Shown here: positions 25,608 through 33,460 of the stretch, in pieces
Layout: each line of letters starts with the position of its first letter
Position numbering within the stretch: the stretch's first letter is position 1
From: JAURVT01 sp049059935
GTDB lineage: Bacteria > Actinomycetota > Actinomycetes > Propionibacteriales > Nocardioidaceae
Length of the DNA stretch: 56,508 nucleotides
Assembly (NCBI RefSeq): GCF_049059935.1
Contig: NZ_JBMGQR010000022.1
Coordinates: 1 to 56,508, forward strand
Direction of reading: 5' to 3'
Program-made: the position numbers and the translations under genes
The notes under the pieces: model-generated
Told to the model about the DNA's origin: nothing
What the model saw: only the letters and a program-made list of their open reading frames with translations
Database searches by the model: none

Positions 25608-26701
25608 CAGCTTCCCCCTCCGGTGAGCGGCGGGAGCCCGGGGACCGTCGGCGCGGTGGTGCCCGGCGTGCCACCGGTGCCGCCGGTGCCCCCGGTCGCG
25701 CCGCCGGTGACGTTGCCGATCACGCCCTTGAGCTGGTCGGTGAGCCCCAGGTCGAGCTGCGGGGGCAGGAAGACGTAGGAGTCGAAGAACGGGCCGTTGG
25801 CCAGCGTGTTGCCGAACAGACGGTAGAAGTCGCCGGAGACCTGCAGCGAGCGGTCCAGGCTGTCCTGGTTCTTGCGCAGCACCTGCACGACGCCGTCGAG
25901 GTTCTTCAGGGCCGGGTTCAGGTCGGCCTTGGTGTCGGCGATGACGCCGCGCAGCTGGCGCGACAGCTCCTGGGTGCCGACGAGCAGGTCGTGGATCTGC
26001 TCACGACGGGCGGCCACCGCGCGGAACAGCACGTCTCCGTCGCGGAACAGCTTGGCCAGCTCGGTGTTGCGGCTGGCCAGCACGCCCGAGACCTTCTCGA
26101 GGTTCTGCAGCAGCGTGTTGATCTGCTGGTCGCGAGCCGCGATCTTGCGCGAGAGGGCCGAGACGCCGGCGACCGTGCCCTTGAACTCCTCCGGGCTCCC
26201 GTTCGCGACCTCGGAGATGGTGTCGAGCGCGGTGGCGAGCTGCTGGGTGTCGATCCGGTCGGTGGTCTCCGACAGCCCCGAGAACGCCTGCACGACGTCG
26301 TACGGCGCCACGGTGCGCTCGACCGGGATGACCGAGTCGACCGGCAGCTGCCCCGACCCGTCCGGGGTGATCGCGACGAACATGGCGCCCAGGAGCGTGC
26401 GGACGCGGATCTCGGCGCCGCTCTGCTCGCCGAACCTGACGCCCTTGTCGAGCAGCAGCTCGACCTTGACGCGGTCGCCGTCGAGGGTGATGTCCTTGAC
26501 CTTGCCGACGGAGACGCCCGCCAGGCGCACCTCGTTGCCGGACTTGAGCCCGCCGGCCTCGGAGAACTCGGCGAAGTAGGTGTCTCCGCCGCCGATCACC
26601 GGCAGCCGGTCGGCCCGGAACGCGCCGAGGATCATCAGGGCGATGATCGAGAGGCTGACCAGGCCGATGACGGCGGGGTTCCTCTCGCGGAACGGCTTCA
26701 C
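25607..26701 (-). CDS. mceC: MCE family protein, third subunit (MceC type)
   Basis: The product is 364 aa from GTG 26701, overlapping the mceB stop (GTGA). The transmembrane anchor is AVIGLVSLSIIALMILGAF. The MCE domain contains NEVRLAGVSVGKVKDITLDGD (trimmed to NEVRLAGVSVGKVKDI as the core motif). The helical tail ends in a low-complexity Gly/Thr/Pro stretch (GGTGGTGGTPGTT), presumably flexible. Its place in the operon, between mceB and mceD, sets the letter. Confidence 0.9.
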   Translation of the reverse strand: MKPFRERNPAVIGLVSLSIIALMILGAFRADRLPVIGGGDTYFAEFSEAGGLKSGNEVRLAGVSVGKVKDITLDGDRVKVELLLDKGVRFGEQSGAEIRVRTLLGAMFVAITPDGSGQLPVDSVIPVERTVAPYDVVQAFSGLSETTDRIDTQQLATALDTISEVANGSPEEFKGTVAGVSALSRKIAARDQQINTLLQNLEKVSGVLASRNTELAKLFRDGDVLFRAVAARREQIHDLLVGTQELSRQLRGVIADTKADLNPALKNLDGVVQVLRKNQDSLDRSLQVSGDFYRLFGNTLANGPFFDSYVFLPPQLDLGLTDQLKGVIGNVTGGATGGTGGTGGTPGTTAPTVPGLPPLTGGGS

Positions 26702-27777
26702 GATCCGTCCCCCGTCGCGCAGCGCTTCACGTTGGGCGTGGACGCGTCGATGTCGAGCGGCACGGCCTGGTCGAGGTTGAGGATCGGGATGGGCGGGAGG
26801 GTCACGCTGCCGGTGATGTTGCACAGGTAGAAGTTGAAGTGCGAGCCCGTGGTGGCGGTGTTGCCGAGCTTGTTCAGCTTCTCGGGCAGGATCTGCAGCG
26901 ACTTCGCGATGGTGGCCTTGTTCTTGGTCGTGTTGAGCCCGGTGGTGAGGTCGTCGAGCTGGGAGATGTCGGCGCTGAGCGGCGCGCGGGCGTCCTCGAC
27001 GAGCCCGGCCGTCGTGGTGGTGAGGTCGGCCACCGAGTCGAGCGAGCCGAGGATCGACTCGCGGTCGTCCTTGAGGCCGGTGGCGAGCGCCTGCAGCGTG
27101 TCGATCGTGCGGCCGAGCTCCTGGTCGCGGTCGCCGACCGTCTCGAGCACGTCGTTGAGGTTGGTGATGACCTCGCCGACCAGCTCGTCGCGGTTGGCGA
27201 GGGTCTGGGTGAGCGACGACGTGCGTGCGAGCAGGCTCTGGACGGTGCCGCCCTCGCCCTGCAGCAGCTGGATGATCTCGAACGAGAGCTTGTTGGTCTG
27301 GTCGGGCGACAGGCCCTTGAACAGGGGCTTGAAGCCGTCGAAGAGCACGTTGAGGTCGAGCGCCTCGGTGGTGCGGCTCATCGGGACCAGCGCGTCCTCC
27401 TTCAACGGCGAGGTGGCGCCCCGGGCCCCCTGCGTGATCGACAGGTACCGCTGGCCGATCAGGTTGCGGAACCGGATGGCCACGTCGCTCGCGGTGGTGA
27501 GCCGGGAGGTCGAGGCGACGTCGAAGGTGAGGACCGCGGTGCCCGAGTCGGTGGCCTCGACCTTCTTGACCGAGCCGACGCGGACGCCGGCGATGCGGAC
27601 GTCGTCGCCCTTGGCCACGCCCGTGACGTCCTCGAACTCGGCGCGGTAGGTCTTGCGGTCGCCGAAGCTGAGGTTGCCGATGGTGACCACGAGCAGCGCG
27701 GTGGCGAGCACCGTGACGGCGATGAAGACGACGAGTTTGGTGAGCGCGGACGTGCTCGCCCGGTCAAGGAGCGGCAT
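26698..27777 (-). CDS. mceB: MCE family protein, second subunit (MceB type)
   Basis: The product is 359 aa from ATG 27777. The N-terminal helix (LVVFIAVTVLATALLVVTIG) anchors it in the membrane. The MCE domain contains DDVRIAGVRVGSVKKVEA and is followed by RFRNLIGQRYLSI, a motif typical of MceB. A helical tail and a C-terminal segment with FNFYLCNITG complete it. The gene overlaps the 3' end of mceA by 14 bases, so translation is tightly coupled. Confidence 0.9.
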   Translation of the reverse strand: MPLLDRASTSALTKLVVFIAVTVLATALLVVTIGNLSFGDRKTYRAEFEDVTGVAKGDDVRIAGVRVGSVKKVEATDSGTAVLTFDVASTSRLTTASDVAIRFRNLIGQRYLSITQGARGATSPLKEDALVPMSRTTEALDLNVLFDGFKPLFKGLSPDQTNKLSFEIIQLLQGEGGTVQSLLARTSSLTQTLANRDELVGEVITNLNDVLETVGDRDQELGRTIDTLQALATGLKDDRESILGSLDSVADLTTTTAGLVEDARAPLSADISQLDDLTTGLNTTKNKATIAKSLQILPEKLNKLGNTATTGSHFNFYLCNITGSVTLPPIPILNLDQAVPLDIDASTPNVKRCATGDGS

Positions 27778-29125
27778 CGTAGGTCACCCCCGCCCCACGC
27801 AGGAACGGTGCGGCGAACAGCGTCGCGGCGTCGCTGACGTCGGCCGCGTCGGTGCCCATGGCGGGCGCGAGCAGCGACTTCATCATCTTGGTCTCCGAGG
27901 GGGTGGTGCCGGTGCTCGGCTGCACCATGTCGACGAGCGGGTCCTGCGAGCTCGGGTCGACGCGCCCGAACTTGCCGTTGTGGCTGTCCTTGAGGCCGAG
28001 GGTCTTCAGCGTCGGCAGCGGCGGGATCGGTGCCGGGTCGGCCTGGGAGTAGGGGATGTTCGGCAGCGTCTGGCAGTTCGGGCCCAGGAACTTCTGGTCG
28101 TCCCTCACCTGGGCGTCGGAGGGCACGCGCGGGGTCTCGTCGGCCGCGTACCCGGTGGCCTGCTCCTGCAGCGGGATCAGCTCGAGGTTGATGTTGACCC
28201 GGTTGTCGCGGAAGACGCTGTCGATGCGGGGGGTGAGCTTGTCGATGCCCTCGAGCAGGCAGGGCAGCACCGGCGAGTACTCGCGCAGCATGCCCAGGGA
28301 CGGCAGCGACTCGTTGGCCAGGCCGATGAGGTTGTCGCCGTTGTCGTCGAGGAACGTCGTGGTGGTGTCGGACAACCGGGTGCCCTCGGCGAAGAACGCC
28401 TGCAGCTGGGCCCGCTTGGCGACCACGGTGTTGCCGGTGACCACGGTGTTGCGCAGCGTGTCGCCGAGCTCGGGCATCACGTCGGCGTACTGGTCGGAGA
28501 CCTGGCCGAGCTTGTCGATGTCGTCGACGAGCGTGGGGGTGAGCGGCTCCACCTTGTTCAGGTAGCCACCGAACCGGACGAGGTTGTCGCCGATCGCCTC
28601 GCCGCGTCCGTCGAGCGCCGTGGCGACGGCGTTGAGCGTGTACGACAGCTCCTCGGGCTGGACGGTCTGCAGGAGCGGGTAGACGTCGTTCAGGACGGTC
28701 TCGACCTCGATCGGGACCGACGCCTGCGTGATGTCGTCGCCGGCCCGCAGCGCGCGGGCGGGCTTCTGCGGCACCTGCAGGGCCACGTACTTCTCGCCGA
28801 ACAGCGTCTTGGGCACGAGCAGCGCGCTGACGTTGCTCGGGACCCGGCCGATCTTGTCGGGCTCCATGGCCACCGAGATCTGCACCTCGTCGCCCTTGGG
28901 CTGCACGTCACGGACCTGGCCGACGATCATGCCGCGGATCTTGACGTCGGCGTTCTTGGGCAGCTGCAGGCCGGTGCTCGTGGTGGTGATCGTGACGCGG
29001 TCGGCCGCCACGAACTTCTTGTTGTAGACCGCGTAGGTCAGGTACAGCAGCACGAGCAGCAGCGCCAGGAAGCCCACCCCGAGGGTGCGCCTGATGCTGG
29101 GACGGTCGGTCATCCGGGTGGCCAT
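27764..29125 (-). CDS. mceA: MCE family protein, first subunit (MceA type)
   Basis: The product is 453 aa from ATG 29125, two bases after the second permease gene. The anchor helix is LGVGFLALLLVLLYLTYAVY. The MCE domain has VKIRGMIVGQVRDVQPKGD, then LFGEKYVALQVP. A long helical region and a proline-rich C-terminal domain with NCQTLPNIPYSQ and FGRVDPSSQDPLVD follow. It is the first of six Mce subunits and the longest apart from MceE. The overlap with mceB is unusually long for this operon. Confidence 0.92.
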   Translation of the reverse strand: MATRMTDRPSIRRTLGVGFLALLLVLLYLTYAVYNKKFVAADRVTITTTSTGLQLPKNADVKIRGMIVGQVRDVQPKGDEVQISVAMEPDKIGRVPSNVSALLVPKTLFGEKYVALQVPQKPARALRAGDDITQASVPIEVETVLNDVYPLLQTVQPEELSYTLNAVATALDGRGEAIGDNLVRFGGYLNKVEPLTPTLVDDIDKLGQVSDQYADVMPELGDTLRNTVVTGNTVVAKRAQLQAFFAEGTRLSDTTTTFLDDNGDNLIGLANESLPSLGMLREYSPVLPCLLEGIDKLTPRIDSVFRDNRVNINLELIPLQEQATGYAADETPRVPSDAQVRDDQKFLGPNCQTLPNIPYSQADPAPIPPLPTLKTLGLKDSHNGKFGRVDPSSQDPLVDMVQPSTGTTPSETKMMKSLLAPAMGTDAADVSDAATLFAAPFLRGAGVTYDAAP

Positions 29126-29127
29126 CG

Positions 29128-29967
29128 CTAGCCCGCCAGCCGGACGGTCGTGGTGGTGCCCCAGATCGCCATCGAGAGCAGGAGGTCGACGACGCTGATC
29201 GCGACGATCGACGTGCGGACGGCGTGGCCGACGGCGACGCCCACGCCCGCGGGTCCGCCGGAGGCGTAGTAGCCGTGGTAGCAGTGGATCATGATGACGA
29301 CGACGGCGAACACGAGCACCTTGCCGAACGACCACAGCACGTCGCCCGGTGGCAGGAACAGCTGGAAGTAGTGGTCGTAGGTGCCGGTGCTCTGCCCCTC
29401 GAGGCGGGTGACGGTGAGCCGGGACGCGAAGTACGACGACAGCAGGCCGACGACGTACAGCGGCACGACCGCGATCAGGCCGGCGATGACGCGCGTGGTG
29501 ACCAGGAACGGCAGCGACGGGATGGCCATCACCTCGAGGGCGTCGACCTCCTCGCTGATGCGCATGGCGCCGAGCTGGGCGGTGAAGCCGCAGCCGACGG
29601 TGGCGGCGAGCGCGATGCCGGCGATGAGCGGGGCGATCTCGCGGGTGTTGAAGTACGCCGACAGGAACCCGGCGAAGGCCGCGGTGCCGAGCTGGTCGAG
29701 GGCCGCGTAGCCCTGGATGCCGACCTCGGTGCCGGTGAAGAAGCTCAGCGCGGTGATGACGCCGATGGTGCCGCCGATGACCGCCAGGGCGCCGGAGCCG
29801 AGCGTGACCTCGGCGAGCAGCCGCAGGATCTCCTTGCGGTAGATACGCACCGCGCGGGGCATCGCCGCGAAGGCCTTGACGTAGAACGCCAGCTGGTGGC
29901 CGAGGTCGTCCAGACCGTCCATCGGCCGCCGGTAGAGGGCGCGCAGGTTCGACTCGAGGGTGGCCAC
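29128..29967 (-). CDS. MlaE/YrbE-family ABC permease, second copy
   Basis: The product is 279 aa starting at GTG 29967 (VATLESNLRALYRRP). The Shine-Dalgarno AAGGGG lies inside the end of the previous gene. It has five to six hydrophobic segments and the MlaE motifs EVTLGSGALAVIGGTIGV and ISEEVDALEVMAIPSLPFLVTTRVIAG. YrbE4A/B-type permeases form the membrane channel into which the Mce tube delivers lipid. It is 41 residues shorter at the N-terminus than the maximal frame, because the start was placed after the upstream stop. Confidence 0.92.
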   Translation of the reverse strand: MATLESNLRALYRRPMDGLDDLGHQLAFYVKAFAAMPRAVRIYRKEILRLLAEVTLGSGALAVIGGTIGVITALSFFTGTEVGIQGYAALDQLGTAAFAGFLSAYFNTREIAPLIAGIALAATVGCGFTAQLGAMRISEEVDALEVMAIPSLPFLVTTRVIAGLIAVVPLYVVGLLSSYFASRLTVTRLEGQSTGTYDHYFQLFLPPGDVLWSFGKVLVFAVVVIMIHCYHGYYASGGPAGVGVAVGHAVRTSIVAISVVDLLLSMAIWGTTTTVRLAG

Positions 29968-29969
29968 CG

Positions 29970-30746
29970 CTACATCCCCTTCGCCGGCACGAGCTGGATG
30001 TAGACCGCCGTGATCACGAAGTTCGTGACGAACAGCAGCAGGAACGTGATGACGACCGACTCGTTGACGGCGTCGCCGACGCCCTTGGGCCCGCCGGAGG
30101 CGTTCATGCCCTTGTAGGAGGCGACCACCGCGGCGATCATGCCGAACACGACGGCCTTGACCATTCCCTGCCACAGGTCGGGCAGCTGGGCCAGCGCGGT
30201 GAACGACGCCAGGTAGGCGCCGGGTGTGCCGCCCTGCAGCACGACGTTGAACACGTAGCCGCCCATGACGCCCACGACGCTGACCAGGCCGTTGAGGAAC
30301 AGCGCGATCATCATGCAGGCGAGCACGCGGGGGACGACGAGGCGCTGGATCGGGTCGATGCCCAGCACCATCATCGCGTCGAGCTCCTCGCGGATGCGGC
30401 GCGAGCCGAGGTCGGCGGCGATGGCCGACCCGGCGGCGCCCGCGATGAGCAGCGCCGTGGCGATCGGACCGGCCTCGCGCAGGATCGCGAGCACGGCGGC
30501 CGAGCCGGTGAACGACTGCGCGCCGAACTGCTGGATCAGCCCGCCGACCTGCAGCGCGATGACGGCGCCGAACGGGATGGCGACGAGCGCCGTCGGGATG
30601 ATCGTGACCGAGGCGATGAACCAGGACTGCTGGAGGAACTCGCGCAGCTGGAAGGGACGGCGGAACAGCCCCATGAACACGTCGAGCGCGAACGCGAAGA
30701 GCTTGCCGGCCGTCCCCAGGGGACGCGAGACCGTCGCGAGGCTCAT
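29970..30746 (-). CDS. MlaE/YrbE-family ABC permease, first copy
   Basis: The product is 258 aa from ATG 30746, overlapping the ATPase stop (ATGA). MlaE family motifs are EAGPIATALLIAGAAGSAIAADLG (core: GPIATALLIAGAAG) and IREELDAMMVLGIDP, which contacts the ATPase. It pairs with the second YrbE to form the heterodimeric permease of the Mce lipid importer. Three bases separate its TAG from the next GTG. Confidence 0.92.
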   Translation of the reverse strand: MSLATVSRPLGTAGKLFAFALDVFMGLFRRPFQLREFLQQSWFIASVTIIPTALVAIPFGAVIALQVGGLIQQFGAQSFTGSAAVLAILREAGPIATALLIAGAAGSAIAADLGSRRIREELDAMMVLGIDPIQRLVVPRVLACMMIALFLNGLVSVVGVMGGYVFNVVLQGGTPGAYLASFTALAQLPDLWQGMVKAVVFGMIAAVVASYKGMNASGGPKGVGDAVNESVVITFLLLFVTNFVITAVYIQLVPAKGM

Positions 30747-31702
30747 GCGGTGGCCCCCGGCGCGAGCGACACGTCGTCCTCGAACGACCCGGGCGGCGGC
30801 GTGACGTTGTTGGCGCGGCACCACTCGCCGGGCGGCTTCTGGCCGCGGCGCGGGCGGCCGTCGGACGGCTCGAGCTGCGCGGGGATCGGGGGCAGCGCGG
30901 GCATGCCCTGCGACGCCTCCTGCGCGAGCTCGTCGGCGTCCTTCTCCTCGCTCATGCCGATCGGGCCGACGCGCTGGGCGTTGAGGAACTGCGCGACCAC
31001 CGGCTCCTCGCTGGAGAGCAGCATCTCGCGCGGGCCGAACATGGCCAGGTGCTGGTGGAACAGCAGGCCGATGTTGTCGGGCACGGTGCGGGCGGTGTTG
31101 ATGTCGTGCGTGACGATGAGGAACGTCGCGTCGATCTGCGCGTTGAGGTCGATGATCAGCTGGTTCAGGTACGCGACGCGGACCGGGTCGAGGCCGGAGT
31201 CGGGCTCGTCGAACAGGATGATCTCGGGCTCGAGCACGAGCGCGCGCGCCAGGCCGGCGCGCTTGCGCATGCCGCCGGAGATCTCACCCGGCAGCTTGGT
31301 CTCGGCCCCGACCAGGCCGACCATGTCCATCTTCTCCATCACGATCTGACGGACCTCGGACTCGGACTTGCGGGTGTGCTCGCGCAGCGGGAACGCCACG
31401 TTGTCGTACAGGTTCATCGAGCCGAACATGGCGCCGTCCTGGAACAGCACGCCGAAGAGCTTGCGGATCTCGTAGAGGTCGCGCTCACGGCAGTTCGGGA
31501 TGTCGACGCCCTCGATCCAGACGTGACCGGTGTCGGGCTTCAGCAGGCCGATGAGGGCCTTGAGGAACACCGACTTGCCGGTGCCGGAGGGTCCGAGCAT
31601 GACGGAGATCTCGCCGGCCGGCAGCGTCAGGGACACGTCGCCCCAGATCAGCTGCTTGCCGAACGACTTGGCCAGGTTCTCGACCTTCACCTCGACGCCC
31701 AT
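30743..31702 (-). CDS. ABC transporter ATP-binding protein (Mkl/MlaF type)
   Basis: The product is 319 aa from ATG 31702, behind GAGGAGG. Walker A GPSGTGKS is at 37-44, the signature is ISGGMRKR, Walker B plus D-loop is IILFDEPDSGLDP, and the switch is IVTHD. The C-terminal ~60 residues beyond the ABC fold are Pro/Glu-rich. Family members energise Mce lipid import. In Mycobacterium tuberculosis the homologous mkl gene also lies between rplL and rpoB (from memory), which supports the assignment. It is the first gene of the mce operon. Confidence 0.93.
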   Translation of the reverse strand: MGVEVKVENLAKSFGKQLIWGDVSLTLPAGEISVMLGPSGTGKSVFLKALIGLLKPDTGHVWIEGVDIPNCRERDLYEIRKLFGVLFQDGAMFGSMNLYDNVAFPLREHTRKSESEVRQIVMEKMDMVGLVGAETKLPGEISGGMRKRAGLARALVLEPEIILFDEPDSGLDPVRVAYLNQLIIDLNAQIDATFLIVTHDINTARTVPDNIGLLFHQHLAMFGPREMLLSSEEPVVAQFLNAQRVGPIGMSEEKDADELAQEASQGMPALPPIPAQLEPSDGRPRRGQKPPGEWCRANNVTPPPGSFEDDVSLAPGATA

Positions 31703-31853
31703 GCACGCCCCTCCTCGCCTGCTCGGTGGCCACCTCGGACACGGCTCTCCCCCGCGGTCCGACGTGGTGTACCTCACTGAACGAGCCCGAGAGCGTCAGG
31801 TTACGGCCTGATGACCAGCGGCGTACCCGGGTCGTCCGATTTGCGGTCGGCGC

Positions 31854-31883
31854 ACGTTACCCCGCGGTAGCCGACAAGTGCAA
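31854..31883 (-). promoter_or_regulatory. Probable mce operon promoter
   Basis: The minus strand reads TTGCAC, 18 bases, then TAACGT. The predicted start is about 145 bp upstream of the ATPase ATG. The -35 hexamer lies inside the palindromic site at 31879-31899. Confidence 0.6.
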
Positions 31884-31899
31884 CTGCGTGTTGCAGTTG
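31879..31899. promoter_or_regulatory. Possible operator overlapping the mce promoter
   Basis: Two overlapping perfect palindromes are present: TGCAAC-5 nt-GTTGCA (31879-31895) and CAACTGC-5 nt-GCAGTTG (31881-31899). They cover the -35 region of the mce promoter, where a repressor would block RNA polymerase. Confidence 0.5.
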
Positions 31900-31920
31900 G
31901 GACGGGAGGGTGCGGACGTG

Positions 31921-31962
31921 CGACAGGGCGCCCGCCCCCTGGTGGGGACGAGCGCCCTGTCG
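31921..31962 (-). terminator. Terminator of rplJL
   Basis: A perfect 11-bp outer stem (CGACAGGGCGC with GCGCCCTGTCG) with inner CCCC/GGGG pairing lies 46 bp past the rplL stop. The rest of 31703-32007 holds the mce promoter and operator, and I see no gene in it. Confidence 0.8.
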
Positions 31963-32007
31963 GTGCAGCTCAGGTGGTGCGAGCGGCCGGGCGAGCCCGG
32001 CCTGCCG

Positions 32008-32391
32008 TCACTTGAGGGTGACGGAGGCTCCGGCGGCCTCGAGGGCCTCCTTGGCCTTCTCGGCAGCAGCCTTGTCGACGCCCTCGAGGATCGCCTTGGG
32101 GGCGGCCTCGACGAGGTCCTTGGCCTCCTTCAGCCCGAGGCTGGTGAGCCCGCGGACCTCCTTGATGACCTGGATCTTCTTGTCGCCGGCGGACTCGAGG
32201 ACGACGTCGAACTCGTCCTGCTCCGCAGCGGCCTCGGCCGGAGCGGCGGCGCCGCCGGCAGCGGCGGCGGCCACGGGGGCAGCGGCCTTGACGTCGAACG
32301 TCTCCTCGAACTCCTTCACGAACTCGCTGAGCTCGAGCAGGGTGAGCTCCTTGAACGCGTCGAGGAGCTCGGCGTTGGACAGCTTCGCCAT
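32008..32391 (-). CDS. rplL: 50S ribosomal protein L7/L12
   Basis: The product is 127 aa starting MAKLSNAELLDAFKELT. The N-terminal dimerisation helices, an Ala/Gly/Pro hinge (residues 36-58) and the C-terminal factor-binding domain (GLGLKEAK-type motif, here LTSLGLKEAKDLVEAAP) are all present. L7/L12 forms the ribosomal stalk that recruits EF-Tu and EF-G. It lies 55 bp after rplJ and ends with TGA before a strong hairpin. Confidence 0.98.
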   Translation of the reverse strand: MAKLSNAELLDAFKELTLLELSEFVKEFEETFDVKAAAPVAAAAAGGAAAPAEAAAEQDEFDVVLESAGDKKIQVIKEVRGLTSLGLKEAKDLVEAAPKAILEGVDKAAAEKAKEALEAAGASVTLK

Positions 32392-32446
32392 GGTGGCGGT
32401 CCTTTCTGTGGTGAACCAGACCCCGAGGGGGTCACGGATGGGGCGT

Positions 32447-33100
32447 TCAGCCCTCGGTGGTCTCGTCGGCCTTGGCCTCGGAGTTCTCCTCGGCGGGTGC
32501 CTCGGAGGCGTCCTCGGCCGGAGCCTCGGACTCGGTGCCGGCGGCGGCCGCGGGGGCCTCGCCTGCGCCTGCGATGACGGACGGGTCCTGCTGGGCCTTC
32601 GCCTCGAGGGCCGCGATGGTGCGCACGGCGTTCGAGAGCGGGGCCTGGAACAGGGCCGCGGCGCCAGCGAGGCTGGCCTTCATGCCGCCCGCGAGCTTGG
32701 CGAGGAGGACCTCGCGCGACTCGAGGTCGGCCATGGCGTTGACCTCGGCGGCCGCGACAGCGCGACCGTCCAGGTATCCGCCCTTGATGACCAGCGGCTC
32801 GTTCGCCTTGGCGAAGTCACGCAGGCTCTTGGCCACGACGACGGGGTCGCCGGTGATGAACGCGATCGCCGTGGGACCGGTCAGCAGGTCGTCGACACCG
32901 TCGACACCCGCCTCGCGTGCGGCGATCTTGGCCAGGGTGTTCTTCGTGACCGAGTACTGCACGTTCTCACCGAGGGCACGCCGCAGGTCCTGCAGCTGCT
33001 TGACGGTGAGACCGCGGTACTCGGTGAGGACGGCTCCGTCCGAGCTGCGGAAGTTCTCCGCGAGCTCGGCGACGGCTGCCGCCTTGTCCGGGCGCGCCAT
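32447..33100 (-). CDS. rplJ: 50S ribosomal protein L10
   Basis: The product is 217 aa starting MARPDKAAAVAELAENF, with GGAGAC upstream. L10 anchors the L7/L12 dimers and binds its own leader RNA to repress the operon. The ordinary L10 fold ends near residue 175. It continues in an Ala/Glu-rich tail of about 40 residues (APAEDASEAPAEENSEAKAD), longer and more acidic than in E. coli L10 (about 165 aa). Such tails occur in some actinobacteria; a function is not known to me. Confidence 0.97.
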   Translation of the reverse strand: MARPDKAAAVAELAENFRSSDGAVLTEYRGLTVKQLQDLRRALGENVQYSVTKNTLAKIAAREAGVDGVDDLLTGPTAIAFITGDPVVVAKSLRDFAKANEPLVIKGGYLDGRAVAAAEVNAMADLESREVLLAKLAGGMKASLAGAAALFQAPLSNAVRTIAALEAKAQQDPSVIAGAGEAPAAAAGTESEAPAEDASEAPAEENSEAKADETTEG

Positions 33101-33291
33101 GGGTCTCCTTCCACACGTGCTCTTGAGGTGCCGAGGACGTGGAGGGCCGGTACATGACGAACGCCCCGGCGCAGAGGCAACGGGGCGCGGGTGCTCGACG
33201 GGGTCGAGCTGGCATCGTCACCTGCGCGGGCCGTCCGGAGCGTTCCGGACCTTCGGACCCGACGGGTGTCGGGCGACCAGCGGTCTTCGGC
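33101..33291 (-). ncRNA. L10-type leader of the rplJL mRNA
   Basis: About 190 nt separate the promoter from rplJ, with no ORF. The leader can form GCTCGAC-loop-GTCGAGC (33193-33209) and CGCCCCG/CGGGGCG (33162-33187), stacked stems of the kind bound by L10(L12)4. Assignment rests on position and stem pairing only; Rfam L10_leader was not searched. Confidence 0.55.
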
Positions 33292-33297
33292 GTTTGC

Positions 33298-33327
33298 AGT
33301 CTACGGGCCGGGGCGCCACGCCTCCAA
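33298..33327 (-). promoter_or_regulatory. Promoter of rplJL
   Basis: The minus strand reads TTGGAG, 18 bases, then TAGACT. It lies just upstream of the leader and downstream of the R2 repeat. Confidence 0.55.
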
Positions 33328-33362
33328 ATCGGTGCGCACCCCCCGCCCCACCCGTCACCGGA

Positions 33363-33443
33363 TTCCCAGGTTCACCTGGGAAACCGACGACACCCTGGGA
33401 AGTTCTCCGGGGTCCCGTCGGACTCCCAGGTGAACCTGGGAAA
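33363..33443 (+). repeat. Palindromic intergenic repeat family R2, copy 1
   Basis: Two palindromes flank a core: TTCCCAGGT-TC-ACCTGGGAA (33363-33382) and TCCCAGGT-GA-ACCTGGGA (33424-33441). The core reads GGGAAGTTCTCCGGGGTCCCG. Both palindromes are followed by ACCGACG. The end lies 17 bp from the stop codon of the lipoprotein gene on the minus strand. Related units lie at 44855-45095. Confidence 0.85.
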
Positions 33444-33460
33444 CCGACGGCCCGAGGAGG

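Noticed and set aside
31703..31853. A small ORF between the mce ATPase gene and its promoter
   Set aside because: No start with ribosome-binding site was found; the stretch is best read as a 5' leader.
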